Below, in pieces: positions 48,411-57,764 of a stretch of 64,000 nt of DNA. The stretch comes from Alphaproteobacteria bacterium (lineage in GTDB: Bacteria; Pseudomonadota; Alphaproteobacteria; Rhodobacterales; Rhodobacteraceae): assembly GCA_003331935.1 (NCBI GenBank), contig QOQE01000001.1, forward strand, positions 1 to 64,000, in the 5' to 3' direction. The notes below the pieces were generated by a model. The model was not told where the DNA came from, did no database searches, and saw nothing but the letters and a program-made list of their open reading frames with translations. A program made the translations under genes and the position numbers. The stretch's first letter is position 1; each line of letters starts with the position of its first letter.

Positions 48411-49757
48411 CTAGGCCTCAGCGATTTTTTTATGAGCATTAGAGAGTTTTTCTAATACGCTTTCCAAAGTTAATAGAGTTGCCTTTCCAGTTCTTCTATA
48501 TACAAGCTCTATCTTCCCTTCCCTAAGACCCTTCGGACCAACCACAATTTGCCACGGTAACCCTATTAGGTCCATTTTTGCGAACTTGACCCCTGGTCTT
48601 TCGTCTGTGTCATCGTATAGGATCTCGACACCATTGGAACCTAGTTTTTCATAAATTTCATCACAAACCCGTACACACTCCTCATCTTTGTAATTTAAAT
48701 TTATAAGGCCTGCAAAAAAAGGAGCTACTGGTTCTGGCCAAATAATACCTTTTTCGTCATGACTTGCTTCGATAATCGCACCCACTAACCGGGAAACTCC
48801 TATACCATGGCTTCCCATGTGGACAGGCACTTTTTTACCATCAGGGTTTACAACAAAAGCTTTCATTGCCTCTGAATATTTAGTGCCAAAATAAAATATT
48901 TGGCCCACCTCAATCGCTTTACTTTCTATTCGAGCCTCTTCTGGAACTTCTAGGAAAAGATTTACATCATGAGTGTCCTCCGTTCTAGCATAGGGAGTAG
49001 TAAATCTTTCCACGATTTGTCTAATGTCCATATTCTGATAGTAGTCAAGTTTACCTTGGCCTGTATCCATGTCGAGTAAGCTTTTATCAAAAAAAACGGT
49101 GCTTTCCCCTGTGTTAGCCAACACTAAGAACTCATGACTATAGTTGCCTCCAATGGGTCCCGTCTCAGCTCTCATAGGTATGGCCTGTAATCCCATCCTA
49201 TTAAATGTCCTTAAATAACTTACAAAATGTCTATTGTAGGCATTTATGGCTTCCTTTTCAGTCAAATCAAAGTTATAGCCATCCTTCATATAAAATTCTC
49301 TTCCTCTCATCACGCCAAATCTAGGTCTTAGTTCATCTCGGAATTTCCACTGAATGTGATATAATGTCAGGGGAAGATCTCTATAAGAAGATACGTTCGA
49401 CCGGAATATGTCCGTTATTAATTCTTCATTTGTAGGGCCGTATAAATAATTGCGATCCTGTCGATCTTTAATCCTGAGCATTTCTTTTCCATAATCATCA
49501 TATCTTCCGCTCTCCTGCCACAATTCGGCTGGCTGGATTGTGGGCATCAACATGGGTATATGCCCAGCTTTTATCTGCTCATCATGGACAATGTCTTCTA
49601 TTTTTTTTAGCACTTTAAAGCCCAATGGTAGCCATGAGTATATGCCAGCTGTAGTCTGTTTAATCATCCCACAGCGCAACATCATTTGATGGCTTACTAT
49701 ATTTGCTTCTGCTGGAACCTCTTTTAAAACTGGCAAAAAATATTGGCTGAGTTTCAT
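48411..49757 (-). CDS. proS: Prolyl-tRNA synthetase (short alphaproteobacterial type)
   Basis: This 448-residue class II synthetase has [20 protein letters not shown], motif 2 [25 protein letters not shown] written as consecutive pieces, and motif 3 [14 protein letters not shown]. An anticodon-binding C-terminal domain follows. Bacterial ProRS of E. coli type is about 570 residues and carries an editing insertion between motifs 2 and 3. Here motif 2 is followed quickly by the rest of the core, so that insertion is absent, as is typical for alphaproteobacteria. GAGGAG stands 6 nt before the ATG. Confidence 0.95.
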   Translation of the reverse strand: MKLSQYFLPVLKEVPAEANIVSHQMMLRCGMIKQTTAGIYSWLPLGFKVLKKIEDIVHDEQIKAGHIPMLMPTIQPAELWQESGRYDDYGKEMLRIKDRQDRNYLYGPTNEELITDIFRSNVSSYRDLPLTLYHIQWKFRDELRPRFGVMRGREFYMKDGYNFDLTEKEAINAYNRHFVSYLRTFNRMGLQAIPMRAETGPIGGNYSHEFLVLANTGESTVFFDKSLLDMDTGQGKLDYYQNMDIRQIVERFTTPYARTEDTHDVNLFLEVPEEARIESKAIEVGQIFYFGTKYSEAMKAFVVNPDGKKVPVHMGSHGIGVSRLVGAIIEASHDEKGIIWPEPVAPFFAGLINLNYKDEECVRVCDEIYEKLGSNGVEILYDDTDERPGVKFAKMDLIGLPWQIVVGPKGLREGKIELVYRRTGKATLLTLESVLEKLSNAHKKIAEA

Positions 49758-49775
49758 TTTATTCTCCTCAACTGT

Positions 49776-51254
49776 TTAAAAACTTTTTTTTTCTACGTTT
49801 TCAGTTACGTATGAGTTCAACGCTTTATTCAATTCTTGAACACGCCTCTCAACAACCTCACCATTAATAAAGTCTATTTTTGATTTAAAGCACAAATCGA
49901 CCTGTTGCGCTCTTAGCCTAAAGTCTATTTTATCAAAAAGGTTTTTTTCGCCAAAAAAAGTTGAAGCCAACCTTAATCCCTTACCTATAACAAAAGCTAT
50001 TTTTCTCTTCTTTTTAGAAACAATTCTAAATAATTTAGTGTTAAAAACTTTCTCTGGTTTTGCCTTATGCCTGAACAAAAGTATCATGGCCAAGAATACT
50101 CTTTCTTTATGACTGAGGCCACTAATATTTGAACGCGTAACTAGCTCTAAACACATTTCCATTTTATAATCAGGGTGCGCGATCCAGGCAACATCATGTA
50201 ATTTACACGCCGCTGAAATAAGTCTTTTCGTCTTACGTGGTAAGTCTTTATATAGGGGTGAAATCCATTTGTAGGTATACTTAGACATTTTGGGAAACCT
50301 TGCTTCTTTCTTCTCAAAAAACTTTGCAGCCTCAATTAATGGATCCTTTTTTTTCTCTGCGTCACCGAGGTTTTGGTAGATCAATCCCTCTCTCACACCA
50401 AAGGATGAAAAGGTCGAAGCGTTTATCTGAAGCTCATCAATAATGATTTCCAATAGTCGAGCAGACTCTGGTAGCAGTTCCAATCTTTCTGAAGAAATGT
50501 TCATCTCATCATATTTATTTAGGAACGAACTATCTTGAATGAATTCCAAAGTTTTTTTAAGTTTTTTGCTCTCAACTTTATATCCTTGGATAATCTTTAA
50601 CGGATACTTCGTCCTCTGCATATGTATTTTTGCTATAGCTCTCCAAGATCCTCCAATCAAGAAAATTGGTTTGTCTTTCACTGATTTTACATTTATTACC
50701 CTCAATAGCTCACTCCGTATGTAACTATCTAAACCCACGAACTTTTTTCCCAACTTTTTTATTGAGATAGGGCCCAGTAAAGCGGAATTACAATCGGAGA
50801 CAAGACCTTTTCGAATATTTGCAAACTCAACCGAATTACCACCAAGGTCGCAAATTACTCCTTCAGCGTTTGGAAAACCCAATAAAATTCCTTGAGCTGC
50901 ATAAAGAGCTTCTTTCTCTCCAGATATCACATCAACATCGATATTTGTTTTTTTTCGAATTAGCTCAACTAGAACAGCGGAATTACTGGCCTCCCTTAGG
51001 GCAGACGTACCAAACATTATAATTTTACTAGTTTCCATATTTCGACAAATAGCGACATATCGGTTTATTATACGCAATACTGCCTCAATTGTATTAGTGT
51101 CAAAAGGCTTGCCCCCAAAAGATTGCATTCCTAATTTAAAGAAAACTTTTTCGTTATATAGATATAAGGGTGATCGCTTGGGGCCATCGAAGACCACAAG
51201 CCTGATGGAGTTGGAGCCAATATCAATAATTCCTATTCGTTTCAAAAGTTTCAA
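49776..51254 (-). CDS. ppx: Exopolyphosphatase / guanosine pentaphosphatase (Ppx/GppA)
   Basis: This 492-residue ASKHA-fold phosphatase opens with IGIIDIGSNSIRLVVFDG. It has TSALREASN, EKEALYAAQGIL and ICDLGGNSVEFA, followed by a helical HD-like C-terminal domain with AACKLHDVAWIAHPDYK. Family members shorten polyphosphate chains or convert pppGpp to ppGpp. It follows ppk with a 4-nt overlap, so synthesis and breakdown of polyphosphate are encoded together. The start seems to be TTG; there is no good ribosome-binding site, which fits coupling to ppk. Confidence 0.93.
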   Translation of the reverse strand: MKLLKRIGIIDIGSNSIRLVVFDGPKRSPLYLYNEKVFFKLGMQSFGGKPFDTNTIEAVLRIINRYVAICRNMETSKIIMFGTSALREASNSAVLVELIRKKTNIDVDVISGEKEALYAAQGILLGFPNAEGVICDLGGNSVEFANIRKGLVSDCNSALLGPISIKKLGKKFVGLDSYIRSELLRVINVKSVKDKPIFLIGGSWRAIAKIHMQRTKYPLKIIQGYKVESKKLKKTLEFIQDSSFLNKYDEMNISSERLELLPESARLLEIIIDELQINASTFSSFGVREGLIYQNLGDAEKKKDPLIEAAKFFEKKEARFPKMSKYTYKWISPLYKDLPRKTKRLISAACKLHDVAWIAHPDYKMEMCLELVTRSNISGLSHKERVFLAMILLFRHKAKPEKVFNTKLFRIVSKKKRKIAFVIGKGLRLASTFFGEKNLFDKIDFRLRAQQVDLCFKSKIDFINGEVVERRVQELNKALNSYVTENVEKKSF

Positions 51255-53449
51255 AATGCTTTTTTTCTTTTATTACTGACATTCAATAAACTTGGTGGGG
51301 CATTTTGTGCAGCTCTGCCTCTTCCCGATAAAGAGGGATTTTCAATGAAATATTCATGGCAATTAAAGCTAGGCTCGTTAGGTTTAAACTGGTGCCTTTT
51401 ATATTGCCCGTCTGGTTGCAGCACCCATGATTGCTCTTTATCAGCTAAATTTGCTGCCATGATCTGGTTAACAATTTGTGACTTAACCGTCAAATTTTTA
51501 ATCTCTACAAAAGACTCCACTCGACGGTTCAAGTTTCTTCCCATCCAGTCAGCTGAAGAAATAAAAACTTTAGCTTTTGTGGAGGGTAACTGAAAACCAT
51601 TTCCAAAAACGCATACTCTACTGTGCTCCAAGAAACGCCCTATCACAGATTTAACTCGAATATTTTCAGAGAGACCCTTTATACCAGGTCTTAAACCACA
51701 AATACCTCGGATGATCATATTGATCTTAACTCCCGATTGGCTTGCCTTATATAGTACATCAATAATTTCAGGGTCTATAAGAGCATTTAACTTAACCCAC
51801 ATTTCAGCTGGCTTACCTTTTTTTGCTAAGAAAATCTCATTTTTTATCATTTTAATTAAGCTACTCTTTAACTCGAGAGGTGCGATGATCATGCTTTCCA
51901 AATCGTTTGGTTTTATATATCCAGATAGATAATTAAAAACTTTAGTAACATCTCTACCTAAAGATGCATCTGACGTGAAAAGGCTCAAATCGGTATAAAT
52001 TTTTGCCGTGTCAGGATGATAATTTCCTGTACCAACATGCGTATAAGTTCTTAATACCTTGCCTTCTTGTCGCACAATAGTGGATAGCTTGGCATGTGTT
52101 TTCCAATCCATAAAACCATACACGACTTGCGCTCCAGCCTTCTCTAGCTCCCGCGACACATTTATATTATTTGCCTCATCAAATCTGGCCTTTAACTCAA
52201 CTAAGGCTGTAACTGTTTTTCCATTTTCTGCAGCCTCACATAATGCTCTTACTATGGGACTATCGGGAGTTGTTCGATACAGAGTTTGTTTAACAGCAAT
52301 GACATTTGGGTCTCGGGCTGCTTGTTCCAAGAAACTAACGACAGTATCAAAAGTCTCATACGGATGTTGTAAAAGAAGATCTTTCTGTCTTATTGCAGAA
52401 AAAATGTCACCATTGAAATCCTCTATTCTCTCTGGACTTCTGGGGACGAACGTTTTCCACTTTAGGCTTTGTTTGGCCGAAATAATTAATTCGTCTAGAT
52501 CGGACAATCCAATCATTTCACTTACCTCTATCACTTCCACTCTTTCAAACCCAATTTCTTTTGAAATTAGCTTCAACAAAGTCTCTGCCGTGCTTTTTGT
52601 CACTTTCATCCGTATTACTTCTCCACGCTTTCGGCGCTTTAAGGCAATTTCAAACTCTCGGACTAGGTCCTCCGCTTCTTCCTCTACTTCTAAGTCACTG
52701 TCCCTAAGAATTCGAAAAGAGAAATACTCTTCGACGAAATAGCCTGGAAACACTTTATGAATGAAAACAACTATAAAATCTTCAAGTGACAAAAACCTTT
52801 TCTCTCCTTTGGGCCCATCCTTAATTTTTTGAAATCTATCAAGCATACCTGGAATAGGAACCAAAGCGTTTAATGATTTTTTCCTATCTCTATTTCTTAA
52901 TTTTAACGCTAGTGCGGAGCCCTCAGTGGGGATAAATGGAAAAGGATGAGCCGGATCTATAGCTAGAGGTGTGAGTGCTGGAAAAACTTTTGACATAAAT
53001 TGTTTTTCTAAATTCTTTTTTTCGGATGCCAATATTCCTTTTGGTTTAATAAGCACAACGCCTTTTTTTTTCAAGTTAGATAATAGAGAAGGCAATAGTT
53101 CTTGTTGTTTCTCAATTAGAGCTTTGGCTTCTCGCTCTATTTGCATTAACTGTTCTTCAGGGGTAAGACCATCAGCACTTATTACTTCAATCTTGTTTTT
53201 TACCATTTGCCTAAACCCAGCAACTCGAACCGTATAGAACTCATCAAGGTTTCGAGCAGATATTGCAAGAAATCTGAGCCTTTCAAATAGTGGTACCTTT
53301 TTATTATTAGCCTCTTGTAAAACTCGCCAATTAAATGAAATCCAAGAAAGCTCTCTATTTATTAATGTATTAATTGAACCAAGATCCTTGGAATATTTCT
53401 GCTCAAGGTCACAATCTTGATTTAAGAAATCTGCGTTAATATAGCTCAT
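51251..53449 (-). CDS. ppk: Polyphosphate kinase Ppk1
   Basis: This 732-residue enzyme has the Ppk1 order of domains: an N-terminal helical part with NRELSWISFNWRVL, a CHAD-like head, and two phospholipase D-like domains. The histidine that becomes phosphorylated is in DWKTHAKLSTI, followed by HVGTGNYHPDTAKIYTD; the second active-site histidine is in FLEHSRVCVFGNG. It makes inorganic polyphosphate from ATP reversibly. It is 5 bp downstream of the Hda-like gene and overlaps ppx. Confidence 0.96.
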   Translation of the reverse strand: MSYINADFLNQDCDLEQKYSKDLGSINTLINRELSWISFNWRVLQEANNKKVPLFERLRFLAISARNLDEFYTVRVAGFRQMVKNKIEVISADGLTPEEQLMQIEREAKALIEKQQELLPSLLSNLKKKGVVLIKPKGILASEKKNLEKQFMSKVFPALTPLAIDPAHPFPFIPTEGSALALKLRNRDRKKSLNALVPIPGMLDRFQKIKDGPKGEKRFLSLEDFIVVFIHKVFPGYFVEEYFSFRILRDSDLEVEEEAEDLVREFEIALKRRKRGEVIRMKVTKSTAETLLKLISKEIGFERVEVIEVSEMIGLSDLDELIISAKQSLKWKTFVPRSPERIEDFNGDIFSAIRQKDLLLQHPYETFDTVVSFLEQAARDPNVIAVKQTLYRTTPDSPIVRALCEAAENGKTVTALVELKARFDEANNINVSRELEKAGAQVVYGFMDWKTHAKLSTIVRQEGKVLRTYTHVGTGNYHPDTAKIYTDLSLFTSDASLGRDVTKVFNYLSGYIKPNDLESMIIAPLELKSSLIKMIKNEIFLAKKGKPAEMWVKLNALIDPEIIDVLYKASQSGVKINMIIRGICGLRPGIKGLSENIRVKSVIGRFLEHSRVCVFGNGFQLPSTKAKVFISSADWMGRNLNRRVESFVEIKNLTVKSQIVNQIMAANLADKEQSWVLQPDGQYKRHQFKPNEPSFNCHEYFIENPSLSGRGRAAQNAPPSLLNVSNKRKKAF

Positions 53450-53454
53450 ATTTG

Positions 53455-54150
53455 TTAATATTTCTTTTCCGTTTGAGTTAATGCAGCATCAATGAAAGGT
53501 CTTGTTAGTTTTTTGTTCAGAGCAAGTGATTTATGGTCTACATAGTTTACAAATTTATAAATTGAACTGTAGGTCCTTTTAATTCTGTTGGCAATGTAGG
53601 TAAGGTTTGAGTGCTTTACATAAATTTGCCTGTCATTAAAGTATTTCAGTAGAAGTGCCATGACTAAACTATCATCAGGATCTTTAATGTTAGTTTTGCT
53701 GAAGCTTTGTAGCCTAGACTCCAAATCTTTGAGACCTATAGATAGTGCATCAGGCATTTTACTTGACGAGATTAGTAACTTTCCTCCTCTACTTCCAATA
53801 TTATTAATTAGGTGAAATATACCTTCTTCTATTTTCGATTTTTTTTGTCTTTCAGCATTTGCAATAATATCTAAATCCTCCACGCAAACTGTGTCATGTG
53901 TTAGACCTTTTTCCATTTCTTGCAAAATGGTCTCAAGCCCTAAATACTTCGCGTCGTTCTCTTTACACCAAACAAGTGATAGGTGCGTCTTACCGCTTCC
54001 TTTTGGGCCAACTAGTAACAGAACCCCTGAGCCCCAGTGCTCCGTGTTATCTAACAGGGTAACGGCTTCTAAATTGCTTGGAGAAATAAAAAAATCGTCT
54101 TTTTGTAATGCCTCTTTTAAAGTGAGGCCTAAAACAAGCTGCTCATTCAT
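53455..54150 (-). CDS. DnaA-related protein, Hda/HdaA-like
   Basis: This ~231-residue AAA+ protein has Walker A VGPKGSGKTHLS, Walker B TVCVEDLDIIAN, LLISSSKMPDAL (sensor 1) and DLESRLQSF. It lacks the DnaA DNA-binding domain IV. This is the build of Hda/HdaA, which promotes ATP hydrolysis by DnaA after replication starts. The N-terminal EQLVLGL resembles the short clamp-binding motif (QL-LP-like) of Hda proteins. The ATG at 54150 is taken; an in-frame TTG at 54162 would overlap nadK by 8 nt. Lies directly before ppk. Confidence 0.82.
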   Translation of the reverse strand: MNEQLVLGLTLKEALQKDDFFISPSNLEAVTLLDNTEHWGSGVLLLVGPKGSGKTHLSLVWCKENDAKYLGLETILQEMEKGLTHDTVCVEDLDIIANAERQKKSKIEEGIFHLINNIGSRGGKLLISSSKMPDALSIGLKDLESRLQSFSKTNIKDPDDSLVMALLLKYFNDRQIYVKHSNLTYIANRIKRTYSSIYKFVNYVDHKSLALNKKLTRPFIDAALTQTEKKY

Positions 54151-54154
54151 ATTT

Positions 54155-54919
54155 TTATTCAAATTGTTCTTTTAGTAATCTTTCTTCTAACCCATGCCCT
54201 GGATCGAATAACAATTTGTGTTTTAATTTCTTCTCAATTGTTATAGAGACGTGCCTTACATCTTTAACCTCCGATGTGTCAGCTAAGGCGGACACGGGTC
54301 TCTTAGCAGCGCTCTTTACCTCGATACCTATTCTTGCATCTAAAGGCAATAGAGCTCCCCGCCATCTCCTAGGTCTATAAGCAGAAATAGCTGTCAAACC
54401 CAAAATATTGGCTCCTATAGGTAAAATTGGTCCATGAACAGAATAATTGTACGCAGTTGATCCTGCTGGTGTACATACTAATGCGCCGTCACATACGAGT
54501 TCCTTGAGTTTTTCAGACCCGTCAATGGATATACTCAGCTTTGCTGCCTGAGGGCCGGACCTTAAAATTGATACCTCATTAATAGCTAGCTCCTCCTCTT
54601 TTTTACCATCTAATTTTGTAGCAATCATTTTTAAAGGGTTGACTATCTCTTCCTTTGCCAAATGAATACGTTCTTCTAAGTTATCAATGTTAAAGGTGTT
54701 CATCAAAAAACCAACAGTGCCCTTATTCATCCCATAGACAGAAACTTTTTTTGCTGAGAGGTTTTTAAGTGTCTGGAGCATAAATCCATCCCCACCAAGG
54801 GCAACAACTACGTTAGCTTCTTCAACTCCAAAATCTCTGTACCGTTCTCGAAGTTTGTGTTGAGCTTCTTTCGCTTCTAGGTCGTCACTTGCCAAAAATG
54901 TTAACTTTTTATCGATCAT
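54155..54919 (-). CDS. nadK: NAD kinase
   Basis: This 254-residue kinase has the GGDG motif in VVALGGDGFMLQTL (about 40-53), YGMNKGTVGFLMN, the NE motif in ELAINEVSILR, and CTPAGSTAYNYSVHGPIL. It phosphorylates NAD to NADP. It is the first gene of a run nadK-hda-ppk-ppx on the minus strand, divergent from glyA across about 170 bp. Confidence 0.94.
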   Translation of the reverse strand: MIDKKLTFLASDDLEAKEAQHKLRERYRDFGVEEANVVVALGGDGFMLQTLKNLSAKKVSVYGMNKGTVGFLMNTFNIDNLEERIHLAKEEIVNPLKMIATKLDGKKEEELAINEVSILRSGPQAAKLSISIDGSEKLKELVCDGALVCTPAGSTAYNYSVHGPILPIGANILGLTAISAYRPRRWRGALLPLDARIGIEVKSAAKRPVSALADTSEVKDVRHVSITIEKKLKHKLLFDPGHGLEERLLKEQFE

Positions 54920-55088
54920 ATTTTTCCTATAAGGTCATGTGTCAATGTTATAGATAAAACTAAAATTTTTAACAACAAATGATGATAGGTATACTCATAA
55001 ACTAGAAAAAAAACTGGAACAGATACTCAAGATTTAATATACATTGAAACGAATCAAAAGAATAATCGAAACAGACAGTGGGTGTATT

Positions 55089-56363
55089 ATGAACTATCTA
55101 GGTAAAACGCACTTTTTTGGTGGAACTTTATCGTCTCAGGACCCCGAAATTTTTGACTCCTTGGAAAGAGAGTTAGGTAGACAAAGGAATGAAATAGAAC
55201 TTATTGCGTCAGAAAATATAGCGTCTTCCGCTGTAATGGAAGCACAAGGTTCCGTTATGACAAATAAGTACGCTGAAGGATATCCAGGTAGAAGGTATTA
55301 TGGAGGATGTGAAAACGTAGATGTTGCGGAGCAATTAGCGATATCTAGAGCCTGTCAGCTCTATAATTGCGAATTCGCTAATGTGCAACCAAACTCTGGA
55401 AGCCAAGCTAATCAGGCTGTTTTTTTGGCTCTCATGAAACCTGGAGATACTTTTTTGTCAATGGACCTCGCTTCAGGCGGACACCTAACACATGGAGCCA
55501 AACCCAATCAATCCGGGAAATGGTTTAACCCCGTTCATTATGAGGTTACAAGAGACACAAACACTGTCGACTATGATCAAATTCTTAAGCTCGCTAAGCT
55601 CCACAAGCCAAAGTTAATCATCGCAGGCGGCTCAGCGATTCCCCGTATCTTGAACTTTAAGAAATTTCGTGAGATCTGTGACGAGGTAGGAGCGTATCTA
55701 TTAGTCGACATGGCACATATTTCGGGCTTAGTCGCAGGGGGCGTTCATCCAAACCCCTTAGAGCACGCAGACGTTGTGACCTCAACTACTCATAAAACGT
55801 TACGAGGACCAAGAGGTGGAATGATACTTTGCAATGATCCCGATATCGCAAAGAAAGTAAACTCAGCAATTTTTCCAGGTATACAGGGTGGCCCATTAAT
55901 GCATGTTATAGCGGCAAAAGCTGTGGCATTTAAAGAGGCTTTAAGTGACGAGTTTGTTCAATATCAAAAGCAAGTAATAAAGAACGCAAAAATACTTGCT
56001 GAAACATTACAAAATGGTGGCCTTGACTTAGTAACTGGAGGAACCGATACCCATGTTTTACTTGTAGATCTCAGAAAAAAGAACGTGACGGGAGCTACAG
56101 CAGAAAAGGTTCTCGGGGAAGGAAATATCGTTTGTAATAAAAATGGGATCCCCTTTGACACTGAAAAACCAACTATTACGTCAGGAATAAGGTTAGGGAC
56201 TCCGGCAGCAACTACGAGGGGATTTAAGGAGAAACAGTTCGAGCAAGTTGGGTCATGGATTTTACAAATTTTAGATAGCGTTAACTCCGAGCAATCATCA
56301 CAAGTGATTTCAGAAGTAAGAAGGGGAGTAATTGATCTCTGTAGCGAGTTTCCCATTTACTAG
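55089..56363 (+). CDS. glyA: Serine hydroxymethyltransferase
   Basis: This 424-residue PLP enzyme has [19 protein letters not shown] and [17 protein letters not shown]. The PLP-binding lysine is in [15 protein letters not shown], and [14 protein letters not shown] lies near the end. It interconverts serine and glycine, loading tetrahydrofolate with one-carbon units. The ATG at 55089 gives the normal length; an in-frame TTG at 55044 would add 15 residues with no family match. I see no recognisable riboswitch in the 169-bp upstream region. Confidence 0.96.
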   Translation: MNYLGKTHFFGGTLSSQDPEIFDSLERELGRQRNEIELIASENIASSAVMEAQGSVMTNKYAEGYPGRRYYGGCENVDVAEQLAISRACQLYNCEFANVQPNSGSQANQAVFLALMKPGDTFLSMDLASGGHLTHGAKPNQSGKWFNPVHYEVTRDTNTVDYDQILKLAKLHKPKLIIAGGSAIPRILNFKKFREICDEVGAYLLVDMAHISGLVAGGVHPNPLEHADVVTSTTHKTLRGPRGGMILCNDPDIAKKVNSAIFPGIQGGPLMHVIAAKAVAFKEALSDEFVQYQKQVIKNAKILAETLQNGGLDLVTGGTDTHVLLVDLRKKNVTGATAEKVLGEGNIVCNKNGIPFDTEKPTITSGIRLGTPAATTRGFKEKQFEQVGSWILQILDSVNSEQSSQVISEVRRGVIDLCSEFPIY

Positions 56364-56392
56364 TAAAGGGCTCCTAAACCTTAGGATAGCAA

Positions 56393-56524
56393 ATGAAGCT
56401 TATATATGTAGTGAAAACAATTATCTTATTTATACTGCCTATAACACTTTACGCATGTTCAGAAAAAAATTGGCCAAAGCTATCCCCACTAAGCGAATTT
56501 GAAAACAATTTTTTTGTAGAATAG
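56393..56524 (+). CDS. Small lipoprotein, 43 residues
   Basis: An ATG at 56393 with AGGAT about 6 nt upstream opens a 43-residue frame ending at TAG, 4 bp before the aminotransferase start. It encodes K at position 2, a hydrophobic stretch (about 5-19) and a lipobox TLYAC (Cys 22), then a short mature part with SEKNWPKLSPLSEFENN. This is a clean lipoprotein signal on a tiny secreted part. Small lipoproteins with a proline-rich tail are common in proteobacteria (compare LptM/YifL), but I see no specific match. Function unknown; it should pass through LolCD. Confidence 0.65.
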   Translation: MKLIYVVKTIILFILPITLYACSEKNWPKLSPLSEFENNFFVE

Positions 56525-56528
56525 AAAA

Positions 56529-57764
56529 ATGAAAACAGAGTTTCATAGAATAACTCGATTGCCCTCCTACGTTTTTGCAGAAGTTAATAAACTTAAGGCT
56601 AATTATCGTGATCAGGGTCAAGATATAATTGATTTCGGAATGGGGAACCCTGATATTGACACTGAATCTTTTATTGTTGATAAGCTAATTGAAACGGTAA
56701 AAAAACCAAAAACACACAGATACTCCGTTTCAAAAGGGATCAAAGGTCTCAGGAAAGCTCAAGCAGATTATTATGCGAGAAGGTTCTCAGTCAAGTTGAA
56801 CCCGGATACGGAAATAATTGCAACTCTTGGCTCAAAAGAAGGGTTGGCTAATTTAGCTATGGCAATAACAGATCCAGGCGATGTAATTTTAGTTCCTAAT
56901 CCATCATACCCAATTCATCCGTATGGTTTTATAATTGCTGGAGGATCTTTAAGGCACGTGCCAACATTATCAAATGGACAATTTGACGAGGATGAATATT
57001 TCAAAACTCTCACTCGTTCTCTTAAACATATTTCTCCTAAGCCAGTGGCTGTAGTAGTTTCTTTTCCGTCCAACCCAACTACAAAAACATGCACCCTAGA
57101 ATTCTATGAAGAATTAGTTAAGGTAGCAAAACAAAATGATGTCTGGATACTGTCTGATCTTGCATATGCTGAAATATATTTTGGTGAAAATCCACCACCT
57201 TCAATTTTACAAGTACCCGGATCTAAATCAGTTGCAGTTGAGTTTACATCAATGTCAAAAACATTCAGTATGCCAGGTTGGAGAATGGGCTTTGCCGTCG
57301 GCAATGAAATACTCATAGCAGCTCTAGAGAAAATTAAATCATATCTTGATTATGGGGCATTCACTCCGATCCAAGTAGCAGCAGCGAGTGCCCTAAGCTC
57401 GGATCCCGCCACAATAGAAAAGGTAAGGGGAGTTTATAGAAAACGAAGAGATGTATTGGTTGACGCGATGGGCAAGGCAGGATGGGACATTCCCTCACCA
57501 GAGGCAACAATGTTTGCATGGGCTCAAATCCCTGAAAAATTTAAATCGCTAGGTTCATTAGAGTTTTCGAAAGTCCTTCTTAAAGAAGCTGATATTTCTG
57601 TTGCTCCTGGGATAGGGTTTGGTGAATATGGTGAAAACTTTGTTAGAATTGGCCTCGTAGAAAATGAGCATAGGATAAGGCAAGCAGCAAGGAATATTAA
57701 ATCCATCTTCAATAAAGCAGATAAAATACTCAGCAGATATAGCCCTGATCAAATAGGTGTGTAA
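56529..57764 (+). CDS. Class I/II aminotransferase, AlaC-like
   Basis: This 411-residue PLP enzyme has DFGMGNPDIDT early, VLVPNPSYPIHPYG, SFPSNPTTKT, LSDLAYAEIYFG, and the PLP lysine in SMSKTFSMPGWRMGFAVGN. The pattern fits the AlaC/YfdZ branch (glutamate-pyruvate aminotransferase), often annotated as LL-diaminopimelate aminotransferase. It stands directly before homoserine dehydrogenase and overlaps its start by 1 nt. In alphaproteobacteria this pairing is common, which suggests a role in amino acid synthesis. Confidence 0.88.
   Translation: MKTEFHRITRLPSYVFAEVNKLKANYRDQGQDIIDFGMGNPDIDTESFIVDKLIETVKKPKTHRYSVSKGIKGLRKAQADYYARRFSVKLNPDTEIIATLGSKEGLANLAMAITDPGDVILVPNPSYPIHPYGFIIAGGSLRHVPTLSNGQFDEDEYFKTLTRSLKHISPKPVAVVVSFPSNPTTKTCTLEFYEELVKVAKQNDVWILSDLAYAEIYFGENPPPSILQVPGSKSVAVEFTSMSKTFSMPGWRMGFAVGNEILIAALEKIKSYLDYGAFTPIQVAAASALSSDPATIEKVRGVYRKRRDVLVDAMGKAGWDIPSPEATMFAWAQIPEKFKSLGSLEFSKVLLKEADISVAPGIGFGEYGENFVRIGLVENEHRIRQAARNIKSIFNKADKILSRYSPDQIGV

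Noticed and set aside
55044-55088. Longer glyA from an upstream TTG
   Set aside because: The extra 15 residues have no family match and no ribosome-binding site; the ATG at 55089 gives the normal GlyA start.
54920-55088. Riboswitch upstream of glyA
   Set aside because: I found no conserved riboswitch core or convincing hairpin in these 169 bp.
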